Shown here piece after piece: positions 15,607-26,349 of a DNA stretch of 64,000 nt. Both the position numbers and the translations under genes were made by a program. The number at the start of each line of letters is the position of its first letter. Positions within the stretch are counted from its first letter, which is position 1. Source of the stretch: Longimicrobium terrae (GTDB lineage: Bacteria; Gemmatimonadota; Gemmatimonadetes; Longimicrobiales; Longimicrobiaceae); assembly GCF_014202995.1 (NCBI RefSeq), contig NZ_JACHIA010000005.1, positions 248,001 through 312,000 on the forward strand, in the 5' to 3' direction. The notes below the pieces were generated by a model. It was not told the DNA's origin, searched no databases, and was given only the letters and a program-made list of their open reading frames with translations.

Positions 15607-18459
15607 ATGGCACAGCTTCGCGAGTTCACCGGGCCCAACGCGGCCTACGTGCTCGACCTGTTCGAGCGTTATCAGCGCGACCCCGCCTCGGTGGACGAGG
15701 GCTGGGCCGGCTGGTTTGCATCCCTGTCCCCCGCGGACCTGCAGGCGCTGGAAGGAACTCCGGCCCCCGCGCCCGCCGCCTCCGGCACCGTTCCGCAGGC
15801 CGACTTCGCCAAGGCGCTGGCCGCGCGCGAGCTGGCCCGCTCCATCCGCGGCCGCGGGCACACTGCGGCCCGGCTCAACCCGCTGGGCGGCGAGCCGGAC
15901 GTGGATCCCATCCTGGATCCCGCGTACCACGGCATCACCGAAGCGGACCTGGCCGCGCTCCCGGCCTCCGTGGTGGTGGGGCACCGCAGCGACGCGCCCA
16001 ACGCGCTGGCCGAGATCCAGCGGCTGCGCGGCATCTACAGCGGCACGGTGGGATGGGAGTTCCTGCATCTCCCCAACCCCGAGGAGCGCAGCTGGCTTCG
16101 CGAGGCCGTGGAGTCCGGCGAGTACGCCCGTCCCCTCCCCGCCGAGCGCCGCCGCGCCCTGCTGGACCGCGTGTCGCAGGTGGAAGGATTCGAGCGCTTT
16201 CTGCATCGCGCCTTCTTCGGGCAGAAGCGGTTCAGCATCGAGGGAACGGACCTGATGGTTCCCATGCTGGACGAGGTCATCAGCGAGGCGGCGCGCGCCG
16301 GCGCGGGCGACGTGCTCATCGGCATGGCGCACCGCGGCCGGCTGAACGTGCTGACCCACGTGCTGGGCAAGCCGTATTCGATGATGCTGGCCGGCTTCGC
16401 CAGCGCGGCCGCCGCGCCGTCGCTGGACGCGTACCAGAACAGCGACGAGCCGTCCGGGGACGTAAAGTACCACATGGGGTGGAGCGACACGCGGCAGGTG
16501 GAAGGCCGCGAAATGCGCGTTCGCCTGTCGCCCAATCCCAGCCACCTGGAGTTCGTGGGGCCGGTGGTGGTGGGAATGACGCGCGCCGCGCAGGACGACA
16601 CCACCGGCCCCGGCGCGCCGACCGTCGATCCCAAGCGCGCCGTTGCGGTGCTCATCCATGGCGACGCGGCGTTTCCGGGGCAGGGCACGGTGCCGGAAAC
16701 GTTCAACATGCAGTCGCTGCCCGGCTACGCGGTGGGCGGCACGCTGCACGTCATCGCCAACAACCAGGTGGGCTTCACCACCGATCCGCAGCAGGGGCGC
16801 TCCACGCGCTACGCCAGCGACCTGGCCAAGGGCTTCGAGGTTCCCGTCGTCCACGTCAACGCGGACGACGCCGAAGCCTGCCTGGCCGTGGCGCGCCTTG
16901 CGTTCGCCTACCGCGCGCGGTGGAGCAAGGACATCGTCATCGACCTCGTCGGCTACCGCCGCTGGGGGCACAACGAGGGCGACGAGCCGCTCTTTACCCA
17001 GCCGGTGATGTACGGGGTGATCAAGGACCATCCCACCGCGCGCGAAGTGTACGCCGCGCGGCTGGTCGAGGACGGCGTGCTGACGCGCGAGGAGGCGGAC
17101 GCCGCCTACCAGCGCGTGCTGGATGAGCTGTCGAAGACGCTGGAAAACCTGGGCGACAGCGCGGCACACCCGCACGACGAGCCCTCGCCCAACGGACGCG
17201 GCGGGAGCGAGACGGCCGTTTCGCGCGACGTGCTGCTGGAGCTGAACGGGGGGCTGACGGCGCGGCCGGAGGGCTTCGTGCCCAACGCGCGGCTGGAAAA
17301 GGTGCTGCAGAAGCGCGCCGAAGCGGGCAACGGCGAAAAGAACATCGACTGGGGGCACGCCGAGGCGCTGGCCTTTGCCTCGCTGCTGGCGGAGGGCACG
17401 CCCATCCGCATCACCGGCCAGGATGTGGAGCGCGGAACGTTCAGCCACCGCCACGCCGTGCTGCGCGACGCGGGCACCGGCGCGCGGATGAACGTCTTTC
17501 ACCTGCTTCCGCAGTCGAAGGCGTCGTTCGAGATCCACAACTCGCCGCTCTCCGAGATGGCGGTGATGGGCTTCGAGTACGGCTACAGCGTGGCGGATCC
17601 CGCGTCGCTGGTGCTGTGGGAGGCGCAGTTCGGCGACTTCGTGAACGGCGCGCAGGTGATGATCGATCAGTACCTGGCGTCGTCGCACCAGAAGTGGGAC
17701 CAGCGCTCCGGCCTGGTGCTGCTGCTGCCGCACGGGTACGAGGGGCAGGGCCCGGAGCACAGCAGCGCGCGCCTGGAGCGCTTCCTTCAGCTCTGCGCGG
17801 AAGACAACCTGCGCGTGGCCAACTGCACCACGTCCGCCAACTACTTCCACCTGCTGCGCCGCCAGGCCGCGCTGCTGCAGGGCGATCCGCGGCCGCTGGT
17901 GGTGATGAGCCCCAAGAGCCTGCTGCGCCATCCGCTGGCGCTGTCGTCCATCGACCAGCTGGCGTCGGGCGAGTTCCAGCCCGTGATCGCGGACGCGTCG
18001 GCGGCCGAGCGCGCGGAGGGCATCACGCGCCTGGTGCTGTGCTCCGGCAAGGTGTACGTGGACCTGGTCGGCAGCACGGAGGACCATCGCAAGGAGCGCG
18101 CGGCGGTGGAAGGCATCGAGCGCGTCGCCATCGGCCGGGTGGAGGAGCTGTATCCGTTCCCCGCCGAGCAGATCGCGGCGCTGGCCGCCACCTATCCCAA
18201 CCTGCGGGAAGTGGTGTGGGTGCAGGAAGAGCCGCGCAACATGGGCGCGTGGAGCTTCATCGCGCCGCGTCTGGCGGCGGTGATCGGCGAGGTTCCGCTG
18301 CGGTACGAGGGGCGTCCGGAGCGGGCGAGTCCGGCGGAGGGCTACATGCACCGGCACCTGGCCGAGCAGAACCGGCTGGTGTTCGCGGCGCTCAAGGATG
18401 CGCCGGAGGCCGCCGCGCCGGGCCGGGCGGCGCGGCTGATCGGGAAGCGAAAGTCGTAA
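15607..18459 (+). CDS. sucA: 2-oxoglutarate dehydrogenase E1 component
   Basis: 950 residues (E. coli SucA is 933). ThDP-dependent decarboxylase of the TCA cycle: it converts 2-oxoglutarate to a succinyl group passed to the lipoyl arm of SucB. Seen: an N-terminal E2-binding segment ('NAAYVLDLFERYQRDPASV'), 'GMAHRGRLNVL' (about 239), 'HGDAAFPGQGTVPETFNM' (about 353, the ThDP/Mg Asp), 'GYRRWGHNEGDEP' (about 447) and the transketolase-like C-terminal half with 'HGYEGQGPEHSSARLERF'. sucB follows on the same strand after a 191-base gap containing a perfect 33-bp inverted repeat. No E3 gene is in the window. Confidence 0.95.
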   Translation: MAQLREFTGPNAAYVLDLFERYQRDPASVDEGWAGWFASLSPADLQALEGTPAPAPAASGTVPQADFAKALAARELARSIRGRGHTAARLNPLGGEPDVDPILDPAYHGITEADLAALPASVVVGHRSDAPNALAEIQRLRGIYSGTVGWEFLHLPNPEERSWLREAVESGEYARPLPAERRRALLDRVSQVEGFERFLHRAFFGQKRFSIEGTDLMVPMLDEVISEAARAGAGDVLIGMAHRGRLNVLTHVLGKPYSMMLAGFASAAAAPSLDAYQNSDEPSGDVKYHMGWSDTRQVEGREMRVRLSPNPSHLEFVGPVVVGMTRAAQDDTTGPGAPTVDPKRAVAVLIHGDAAFPGQGTVPETFNMQSLPGYAVGGTLHVIANNQVGFTTDPQQGRSTRYASDLAKGFEVPVVHVNADDAEACLAVARLAFAYRARWSKDIVIDLVGYRRWGHNEGDEPLFTQPVMYGVIKDHPTAREVYAARLVEDGVLTREEADAAYQRVLDELSKTLENLGDSAAHPHDEPSPNGRGGSETAVSRDVLLELNGGLTARPEGFVPNARLEKVLQKRAEAGNGEKNIDWGHAEALAFASLLAEGTPIRITGQDVERGTFSHRHAVLRDAGTGARMNVFHLLPQSKASFEIHNSPLSEMAVMGFEYGYSVADPASLVLWEAQFGDFVNGAQVMIDQYLASSHQKWDQRSGLVLLLPHGYEGQGPEHSSARLERFLQLCAEDNLRVANCTTSANYFHLLRRQAALLQGDPRPLVVMSPKSLLRHPLALSSIDQLASGEFQPVIADASAAERAEGITRLVLCSGKVYVDLVGSTEDHRKERAAVEGIERVAIGRVEELYPFPAEQIAALAATYPNLREVVWVQEEPRNMGAWSFIAPRLAAVIGEVPLRYEGRPERASPAEGYMHRHLAEQNRLVFAALKDAPEAAAPGRAARLIGKRKS

Positions 18460-18461
18460 GG

Positions 18462-18619
18462 GCAGGGAATAGGGAATAGGGAATGGGGAATAGGTGAACT
18501 GATCAGATGGATCGGGATCAGGCGCCGGTCCTGATGACCCGGTTGGATGAGGAGTGCGGGTGAGGTGAGCCCCGCCGGTTGCCGTCCCTATTCCCCATTC
18601 CCTATTCCCTATTCCCTGC
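18462..18619. repeat. Perfect 33-bp inverted repeat between sucA and sucB
   Basis: Arms 18462-18494 and 18587-18619 are exact reverse complements, each made of GGGAATA/GGGGAATA words; the 92 bases between are GC-rich. It starts two bases after the sucA stop and ends 31 bases before the sucB ATG, so the mRNA would carry a very stable hairpin between the two cistrons. Confidence 0.9.
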
Positions 18620-18650
18620 AGTTCCATCATCTGCTGCGGAGCACGAAAGC

Positions 18651-19931
18651 ATGGCCGTTGAAATTCGCGTCCCGCCTCTGGGCGAGTCCGTCGTAGAGGC
18701 GACGGTGGGACGGTGGACCAAGAAGCAGGGAGACCAGGTCGCCAAGGACGAGGTCCTGGTGGAGCTGGAGACGGACAAGATCACCGTCGAGGTGGCGGCC
18801 CAGGCGGCCGGCGTTCTCGGCGCGATCGCCAAGCAGGAAGGCGAAACGGTGGGGGTCAACGAGCTGCTCGGCTCGCTGGAGGCCGCCGGCGGCGCGTCCC
18901 CCGCGGACCAGGCGGGGCTGACGGCCAGCGCGAAGTACGAAGAGAAGCCGCAGAGCGACCAGCCGGTCGCCTCCGCGCCCGCGGGCGAGGCGCAGACATC
19001 TCCGGCTGGCCGCGCGCTCGCGGCGGAAAAGGGCATCGACATCGCCTCGGTCCCGGGCACCGGGCCCAACGGCCGCGTGACGCACCAGGATGTGCAGGGC
19101 GCGGTCGCTGGTGGCGCTTCGGCTCCGGCGCAGGCCCCCGCGGCTCCGGCCCAGGCCGCTGCCCCGGTGGCGGCGCCCGCTGCGGCCCCGGCTCCCACCG
19201 CGCCCAAGGCGGCTCCGGCCGCGGCGCAGGCCGGGCGCGAGGAGCGGCAGAAGATGACCCGCCGCCGGCAGACCATCGCCCGGCGCCTGGTGGAATCGCA
19301 GCAGACCACGGCCAGCCTCACCACCTTCAACGAGGTGGACCTCAAGGCGGTCATGGACCTGCGCAAGGCGCGGCAGGACGACTTCGTCAAGAAGAACGGG
19401 GTGAAGCTCGGCTTCATGTCGTTCTTCACCAAGGCCGTCATTGGCGCGCTGCGGCAGTTTCCGCGGCTCAACGCCGAGATCCAGGGTGACGAGATCGTCC
19501 TGAAGCACTACTACGACATCGGCATCGCCGTCGGCGCGGAAGAGGGCCTGGTCGTGCCCGTGATCCGCGACGCGGACCGCATGAGCTTCGCGGCGATCGA
19601 AAAAACGATCGGCGAACTCGGCAAGCGCGCCAAGGACGGCAAGCTGACGCTGGAAGACATGCAGGGCGGCACCTTCACCATCACCAACGGCGGCACGTTC
19701 GGGTCGATGCTGAGCACGCCCATCCTGAACCCGCCGCAGGTGGGCATTCTGGGGATGCACAACATCGTGGAGCGGCCGATGGTGGTGAACGGGCAGATCG
19801 AGATCCGCCCGATCATGTACGTGGCGCTGACGTACGACCACCGCATCGTGGACGGCAGCGAGGCCGTGCGCTTCCTGGTCACCGTCAAGCGGATGCTGGA
19901 AGATCCGATGTCGATGCTGCTGGAAGGGTGA
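18651..19931 (+). CDS. sucB: Dihydrolipoyl succinyltransferase (2-oxoglutarate dehydrogenase E2)
   Basis: 426 residues. N-terminal lipoyl domain with lysine in '[11 protein letters not shown]' (about residue 43), an Ala/Pro-rich flexible linker, a peripheral subunit-binding domain ('[32 protein letters not shown]', quoted in parts: '[11 protein letters not shown]' and '[13 protein letters not shown]'), a second Ala/Pro linker (about 150-195), and the acyltransferase core with '[12 protein letters not shown]' containing the catalytic His and Asp. It transfers the succinyl group to CoA and forms the core of the complex. ATG 18651 begins the lipoyl domain directly. Confidence 0.95.
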   Translation: MAVEIRVPPLGESVVEATVGRWTKKQGDQVAKDEVLVELETDKITVEVAAQAAGVLGAIAKQEGETVGVNELLGSLEAAGGASPADQAGLTASAKYEEKPQSDQPVASAPAGEAQTSPAGRALAAEKGIDIASVPGTGPNGRVTHQDVQGAVAGGASAPAQAPAAPAQAAAPVAAPAAAPAPTAPKAAPAAAQAGREERQKMTRRRQTIARRLVESQQTTASLTTFNEVDLKAVMDLRKARQDDFVKKNGVKLGFMSFFTKAVIGALRQFPRLNAEIQGDEIVLKHYYDIGIAVGAEEGLVVPVIRDADRMSFAAIEKTIGELGKRAKDGKLTLEDMQGGTFTITNGGTFGSMLSTPILNPPQVGILGMHNIVERPMVVNGQIEIRPIMYVALTYDHRIVDGSEAVRFLVTVKRMLEDPMSMLLEG

Positions 19932-19936
19932 ACGGA

Positions 19937-19972
19937 AGTGCGTTAGTGCTGCGTGCGTGAGTGCGTGAGTGC
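19937..19972 (+). repeat. Solo GTGCGTGA-word repeat after sucB
   Basis: Tandem AGTGCGT(T/G)AGTGC words just downstream of the sucB stop, matching the arms found at 31693-31767 and 54198-54878. No partner arm seen next to it. Confidence 0.7.
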
Positions 19973-19984
19973 TTTCGGTGGATG

Positions 19985-20021
19985 AAAGAGCCTGCTCCCG
20001 GTCCGGGGGCAGGCTCTTTTC
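19985..20021 (+). terminator. Terminator of the sucAB transcript
   Basis: AAAGAGCCTGC (19985-19995) pairs with GCAGGCTCTTT (20009-20019), with extra CCC/GGG pairs inside, followed by T-rich sequence. Confidence 0.85.
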
Positions 20022-20074
20022 GTTCGCGGAGGACGGATGTGGGGAGGTTCGATTGGATCGGGCGCATGCTGAGG

Positions 20075-20450
20075 CAGCCCTCACCCCCCAGCCCCCTCTC
20101 CCGCAAGCGGGAGAGGGGGAGACCTGATCGTGGCGGCTGATCGCGGCACCCGGCCGCGCGGTTCTGCGCTGTTGAAGCTCCGAACCGGACGCGCCAGCGG
20201 CCGGTGTCGGGGGTTCCCGCTGATTCATTCGCTCAGGAATGCCGAGGCCGCGCCGGACTCCGCCTGCGCGCTGGAACCTCCCGCCCCGACCAACCCTCCC
20301 CCAGTCCGTTTTGGGGGAGGGTGGGCGAGTAGTGCGAGCCCGGGTGGGGGCCGCCGTGGAGCCCGCCCGCCGCACGCGTCTGGGGTGTGCTCCCTCTCCC
20401 ACATCCGTTCGTGGGAGAGGGTCGTCGCGCGCAGCGCGCGGGGTGAGGGC
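20075..20450 (+). repeat. Dispersed mosaic repeat, modules 1-2-3 plus a second module 1
   Basis: The 650-base gap after sucB has no gene. Module 1 (about 20080-20123) is CCCTCTCCCGCAAGCGGGAGAGGG. Module 2 (20171-20233) starts GTTGAAGC and ends GATTCATTCGCTC. Module 3 (about 20286-20365) is CCCTCCCCCAGTC-TTTT-GGGGGAGGG plus a GCCCGGGTGGGGGC tail. A diverged module 1 with CCCTCTCCC/GGGAGAGGG arms follows at about 20385-20450. Confidence 0.75.
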
Positions 20451-20525
20451 GTCACTCGCGGACGCGCGCCACCCCGCCGGCCACATCCAGATTCCTCCGC
20501 TGCACCCATCCCGGCAGCAACGACA

Positions 20526-20560
20526 AACGGGGCGGCTCTCGCGTGGAGAGCCGCCCCGTT
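20526..20560 (-). terminator. Terminator of the DEAD-box helicase gene
   Basis: Perfect 15-bp stem (20526-20540 with 20546-20560), 5-base loop. On the minus strand it is followed by TTTGTCGTTG. It lies 23 bases past the helicase stop. Confidence 0.75.
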
Positions 20561-20582
20561 CCGTCCATCAACCAGCCGTTGC

Positions 20583-21857
<1,275 letters not shown>

Positions 21858-22064
21858 GTTCTCTCTTGTGTCGTCCGCAGGTGGCCCGGGCTCGTCACTT
21901 CCGGGTCCGAATTGCAGGGTGGCCGCGGTTCGCCGCGGCCGCATCGTGGATGTGTTCGTTCAAACAATCCTGTAAGATAGTGGAAAGGGGCAATTTGCGC
22001 CACGGGGCCGCGCCCGCGTGCACGGATGTTGCCCCTCCTGCGGATGACGGAACGAATCCGTTCC

Positions 22065-22610
22065 ATGCCCGGTTCCGTTTCGTCCGCATCCCATCGTCGT
22101 TCTGTGACCGGTTCCGCCTCCTCAACGAGCACTTCGCGGCTGGTACGCGCGCCGCGGCAGGCGGTGTACGACGCGTTTACCCGGCCGGACGCGCTGGCCG
22201 CCTGGCTGGCGCCCGAGGGGATGACGGGGCGCGTGCACCAGTGGGATCTGCGCGTGGGCGGCGGATACGTGATGTCGCTCTACTATCCGAAATCCATGGG
22301 GGACGGGCACGGCAAGACGGCAGAGGGCGAAGACCGCTACACGGCGCGCTTCGTGGAACTCGATCCGCCGTCGCGCGTGGTGCTGGCGATCGACTTCGAG
22401 TCCGATGATCCCGCGTTCGCCGGCGAGATGATCATGCAGACGACGCTGGAGGAGCGGCCCGGCGGAACGGAGGTGACCATCGCGTTCCGCGGCCTGCCGC
22501 CCGGAATCCGGCCGGAGGACAACGACGAGGGCACCCGCTCGTCGCTGGAGAAGCTCGCGCGCTATGTCGAAACGGCGCGGGACGGACAGGCCCGAGCCGG
22601 ACATCATTGA
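22065..22610 (+). CDS. SRPBCC/AHSA1-family protein
   Basis: About 181 residues if started at ATG 22065; ATGs at 22026 and 22044 are alternatives and none has a clear ribosome site. The conserved part starts at 'STSRLVRAPRQAVYDAFTRP' (quoted to 20) and continues 'LAAWLAPEGMTGRV', 'DLRVGGGYVMSL' and 'TARFVELDPPSRVVL', the pattern of activator-of-Hsp90-like START-superfamily domains. In bacteria these proteins bind small hydrophobic ligands or act in stress tolerance; no specific role can be assigned. Confidence 0.75.
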   Translation: MPGSVSSASHRRSVTGSASSTSTSRLVRAPRQAVYDAFTRPDALAAWLAPEGMTGRVHQWDLRVGGGYVMSLYYPKSMGDGHGKTAEGEDRYTARFVELDPPSRVVLAIDFESDDPAFAGEMIMQTTLEERPGGTEVTIAFRGLPPGIRPEDNDEGTRSSLEKLARYVETARDGQARAGHH

Positions 22611-22666
22611 TCGCGTGCATCACGGCCCGTGCGGGTCATTCAAAGAACGTTTCAGGAGATGGGTGG

Positions 22667-22969
22667 ATGGAAGAAGCTGGGATCAGCAGAATCGGAATCT
22701 CCTGGTACAAGCGCGAGCAGTACGGCGCGATCCGGGCGTTGATGACGGACGGCGGCAACCTGCCGGTGACGTACGATGCGTGGTTGCAGGCCGCCGAAAC
22801 GCTGCTTGCCCGCACGCGCGGACGCGGCATGCGCGCCGTAATCGATGCGGACGAGTTTCGCGCGTGGTGCAAGGCGCGGCGCATTCGCCCCAACGGCGAC
22901 GCGCGCAGGCTGTGGGCGAACAAGGTCGTCGCCGAAGCCGCGGGGTCTGCGGGAGCCGCGGCCGAGTAG
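22667..22969 (+). CDS. Small hypothetical protein
   Basis: 100 residues; AGGAGA lies seven to eight bases before ATG 22667, which decides the start. It begins with a predicted strand ('SRIGISWYKREQYGAIRALM') and continues with helices ('YDAWLQAAETLL', 'ADEFRAWCKARRI', 'ARRLWANKVVAEAA'). No signal peptide. I recall similar short proteins only as uncharacterised; no function is proposed. A weak stem (CGAGGGG...CCCCTCG, about 22999-23027) followed by TCTTTCTT may terminate it. Confidence 0.65.
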   Translation: MEEAGISRIGISWYKREQYGAIRALMTDGGNLPVTYDAWLQAAETLLARTRGRGMRAVIDADEFRAWCKARRIRPNGDARRLWANKVVAEAAGSAGAAAE

Positions 22970-23099
22970 GGTTGTTGATGGGTGATGGCGGGACGAGAGC
23001 GAGGGGCGGCCGGTGCCTCCCCTCGTCTTTCTTCATCAAAATCGCCTGATGGGATATCCTGACGGTGGAATCGTGTACTCCGGATAACCCGGCGCGGCC

Positions 23100-23405
23100 G
23101 CGGGCAGCCCTCTCCCCCCGGCCCCCTCTCCCGCAAGCGGGAGAGGGGGAGACCTCAGCGCGGCGGCAGACGGCGGCACCGGCGACGCGGTTTTGTGCTG
23201 TTGAAGCCCCGAACCGGACGCGCCAGCGGCCGGTGTCGGGGGTCCCCGCTTCCGGAGCGGCGGATTCATTCGTTCCACGGCATTCGCCCACGCGCCGATC
23301 TCAGCTGCCCGCACCAAACCATCCGCCCCGCCCCAACCCTCCCCCAGTCTTTTTTGGGGGAGGGTGGGCTGGTGGTGCCGGCCCGGGTGGGGGCCGCCCG
23401 TGAAC
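23100..23405 (+). repeat. Dispersed mosaic repeat, modules 1-2-3
   Basis: Module 1 (about 23109-23150), module 2 (23200-23277) and module 3 (about 23334-23400) in the same order and spacing as at 20 kb. The whole 561-base gap between the small hypothetical gene and the PPC gene has no coding sequence I can support. Confidence 0.75.
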
Positions 23406-23451
23406 TCGCCGCAAACACCGGCAACCATCCCGCACCCAACCGCAGAAACGC

Positions 23452-23486
23452 AAACCGCCCCCGTCCGGCGTGGACGGGGGCGGTTT
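23452..23486 (-). terminator. Terminator of the first PPC-repeat gene
   Basis: Perfect 15-bp stem (23452-23466 with 23472-23486), 5-base loop; on the minus strand it ends in GGTTTGCG. It lies 45 bases past the gene. Confidence 0.75.
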
Positions 23487-23530
23487 GATCGATCGACCGC
23501 GTGCCGATCAGCGGATCAGCGGATCAGCGA

Positions 23531-24688
23531 TCAGCGGTTGCGCGAGCTTTCCACCCGCAGCGTGTAGTCGCCCGTCTGGCCGCTCTGGTACGAGTTGGCG
23601 CGGATCACGTACTCGCCGTCGGCGGGAAGCGTCACTTCCAGCAGGGTGTCGGTGCCCTCACCGCCGTCATCCATCTTGGCGACCTCCTCGAACTCGCCGT
23701 TCACCATCCGCCCGATGGTCACAAAGGTGTCGAACGCCTCGGACGCCATGGTGATCTTGATCTGTTCGCCGGCGCGCCCGGCGTACGTCCATGCATCGTA
23801 GAACGAGCCGTCGGACTCCAGCGCCATGTCGTCGTCTTCCAGCGTGCCCGTGGCCGTGACGCCCGCGCGCACCGGCTGCGGCGTGTGCACCACCGCCTGG
23901 CGCTCTTCCATCGACACGATGTAGTCGCCGGTGCCGTCTTCGCCGTACGCGCTGGCGCGGATCACGTAGTCGCCGTCGGCGGGAATCACGAAGCGCAGGC
24001 GGGAGTTGGTGCCTTCACCCGCGCCGTCGTCGTCCGTGGCCAGCGACGTGAAGGCGCCGTTCTCCATCCGCCCCAGGTCCAGGTACGTGTCGAAGTCCTC
24101 CGCCTCCATCTTCACGGTGACGCGCTGTCCGGCGCGGCCGCGGAAGGTGTAGGTGTCGTACGGGCGCTCGGACTCGTCGTCGATCTCGTCCGTTTCGCTG
24201 ATCTGCCCGGTGGCGCGCTGGCCCAGCGTCAGCGGCAGCACCGTGGCGTTGGAGGCGGGGGCCGGGTTGAGCGCCAGGGTGTAGCTGCCGGCGCCGTCTT
24301 CCGGAAGCGACTGCGCGATCAGCAGGTACGAGCCGCTTTCCGGCGCGGTGAAGCGCACGCGCGAGTTGGTGTCGCCGCCCCCGTCGTCGTCGCTCTTCAC
24401 CGTTTCCATCACCGGACCGATCATGCGCGCGACGGTCAGATAGGTGTCGAAGTCGCCGGACTCCATGGTGGCGACCAGACGCTGCCCCTTGGCCGCGTCA
24501 AAGCGGTAGGCGCGAAACGGCCCGCGCTCCAGCGCGCTGGGGTTGCTGCCGCTGAGCGAGCCCTGCAGCCGCTGCCCCACGCCGATGCGGCCGCCCTCGG
24601 CCGGGCCGGTCGCCATGCCGCCGGGCGCGCACGCCGCCGTCGCGCAGATCACTGCCAGTGCCGCCGCCCCGCGCTTGATGGTGCTCAT
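23531..24688 (-). CDS. Secreted protein of three PPC-type repeats
   Basis: 385 residues. A signal peptide ends near 'ATAACAPGG' (possible but imperfect lipobox). Three repeats of about 110 residues (50-160, 165-275, 285-385) each follow the bacterial pre-peptidase C-terminal pattern: 'FRAYRFDAAKGQRLVATMES.DFDTYL', then 'DDDGGG.TNSRV.FTAP.SGSYLLIAQS'. PPC domains bind calcium-like ions or carbohydrates and help export or anchoring; here nothing but PPC repeats is present, so the protein is probably structural or adhesive. The next gene upstream on the strand is a relative, with 44 bases between them, so they form an operon. Confidence 0.8.
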   Translation of the reverse strand: MSTIKRGAAALAVICATAACAPGGMATGPAEGGRIGVGQRLQGSLSGSNPSALERGPFRAYRFDAAKGQRLVATMESGDFDTYLTVARMIGPVMETVKSDDDGGGDTNSRVRFTAPESGSYLLIAQSLPEDGAGSYTLALNPAPASNATVLPLTLGQRATGQISETDEIDDESERPYDTYTFRGRAGQRVTVKMEAEDFDTYLDLGRMENGAFTSLATDDDGAGEGTNSRLRFVIPADGDYVIRASAYGEDGTGDYIVSMEERQAVVHTPQPVRAGVTATGTLEDDDMALESDGSFYDAWTYAGRAGEQIKITMASEAFDTFVTIGRMVNGEFEEVAKMDDGGEGTDTLLEVTLPADGEYVIRANSYQSGQTGDYTLRVESSRNR

Positions 24689-24732
24689 GTGTGTTCCTGA
24701 AAGGAAAAAGGAGAGGTGCGCAGGGCGCACCT

Positions 24733-25911
24733 TCAGCGACGGGACCGTGCCACCAGCACGTACGCCCCGGTTTCACCCTCGCTCAGCGCATTGACGCGAA
24801 TGGTGAAGGTCCCCGTGCGGGGAAGAGTCACCACCAGCCGCGCGTCCTGGTCCTGCCCGCCGTCGTCATTGCTGTCGATTTCTTCGAACGACTCCCCGGT
24901 CCCCGTTCCCAGGTACAGGTACGAGTCGAAGTCGTCCGACGACAGGTCCACTGTCACCTGATCGCCCGCGCGCCCGTCCCAGGCGTAGTCGCGGTAGTGC
25001 GAGCCGTCTTCCATCGTGGGATGCGCGGCGGTGAGCTCCCCGCTGGCGGGGGTGCCGGGCCGCAGCGTTTCCACCGGGAAGTCCGCGAGGACGCCATCAG
25101 CCCCGCCGTCCGGCATGGCAATGGTGTCCTCCATCTCGACATCTTCCGATTCCAATTCCGGCTCGGCGACGTCGCCCTCCTCCACGCGCACGGTGTAGGC
25201 GCCGAGCCCGGCGTCAAAGGCGAAGACGGCCACCTGGTAGACGCCGGTTTCGGGAAAGGTGTAGACGGCCTGCGAGTTGGTTCCCTCGCCGCGATCGTCG
25301 TTCCCCCCCAGCTCCTCCCACGCTTGGTCCACCGGCTGCCCGATGGAAACCTGCGTGTCGAAGTCGCTGGATTCCACGCTGACGGTCACGGTCTGCCCCG
25401 CGGTGCCGCGCAGCGTGTAGCGGTCTTCCGGCCCGTTGGCGGCGGCGAAGTCGTTGTCGTCCAGCGTGCCGGACACCCGCCGGCCCACCGCGAGCGGCGT
25501 GGTGGACGGATCGCGCCACGCGCGGGTGACGAGCTGGTACGCGCCCCTCTGCCCGGCTTCCAGCGCGGAGGCGCGCAGCAGGGAGCGGCCGGCGCGGTCC
25601 AGCGTCACCAGGATGTACGAGTTGGTTCCGGTGCCCGCGTCGTCGTTGCTTTCCGTGGGGGTCCACTCGCCCTGCGCCGGGCCCGCGTGCAGCATGGTGT
25701 CAAACTGCTCCGACGTCATCCGCACGATCACGCGCTCGCCGGGGCGCCCCTGCAGCAGCCACGCGTCGTACGACTGTCCGTCCTCCATGCGCGGGTCGGC
25801 GGACGACAGGCTTCCCGCGGTGTTCTGGCCCACGCGCAGCGGCTCCTGCGCGTGCAGCGGCGCGGCCAGCGCGGTGCCGGCGAGGAGAAGAAAAGACGTG
25901 ATGCGGACCAT
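24733..25911 (-). CDS. Secreted protein of three PPC-type repeats
   Basis: 392 residues, start ATG 25911 giving signal peptide 'MVRITSFLLLAGTALAAPLHAQ'. Three PPC-like repeats (about 25-135, 140-245, 280-392) with 'GQSYDAWLLQGRPGERVIV', 'SEQFDTMLHAG' and 'SNDDAGTGTNSYILVTLDRAG'. Between repeats 2 and 3 is an acidic linker ('EPELESEDVEMED'). Paralogous to the gene that follows it; together with the short relative at 28170 they form a local family. Likely cell-surface or periplasmic; function unknown. Confidence 0.8.
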   Translation of the reverse strand: MVRITSFLLLAGTALAAPLHAQEPLRVGQNTAGSLSSADPRMEDGQSYDAWLLQGRPGERVIVRMTSEQFDTMLHAGPAQGEWTPTESNDDAGTGTNSYILVTLDRAGRSLLRASALEAGQRGAYQLVTRAWRDPSTTPLAVGRRVSGTLDDNDFAAANGPEDRYTLRGTAGQTVTVSVESSDFDTQVSIGQPVDQAWEELGGNDDRGEGTNSQAVYTFPETGVYQVAVFAFDAGLGAYTVRVEEGDVAEPELESEDVEMEDTIAMPDGGADGVLADFPVETLRPGTPASGELTAAHPTMEDGSHYRDYAWDGRAGDQVTVDLSSDDFDSYLYLGTGTGESFEEIDSNDDGGQDQDARLVVTLPRTGTFTIRVNALSEGETGAYVLVARSRR

Positions 25912-26349
25912 GCGAAGGCTTCCCGTGCGTCTGATGCGGATCATGCGGGCGCGCGTCGCCCGCCGGACGCGGAGGGTATGTAGCAGAATGAGAGCCAGCG
26001 CGTAATCTACGCCCCCGACGTGGACGCGAAAGCGGTCGCCCCTGCCGGTCCACGATCTTCGGGGCCCTGCTACCTGTTTCTGTTCCAGCAAGTTCCCGCT
26101 CTGCGCGCGGGCGAGCCATGCGGGCCAAACCGCAGGGCCGGGCGATCCATCCGGAGGCGGGCGGGCGGCATACGCAGCGGGTGCGGAGGCCCGCGGTCCG
26201 GCCGCTGTTCATCCACCGGGATCGCTGTAGATTGATGTCGCTGAACCGCCGTCGTGGAAAGCACTTCCCGCCACGGCGGATGCATCCGTTCCGATTCTGA
26301 CCGACCTTTCGCGGCCGCCGCTTCCGGCCGCCGCGCGTACCGCAATCCG

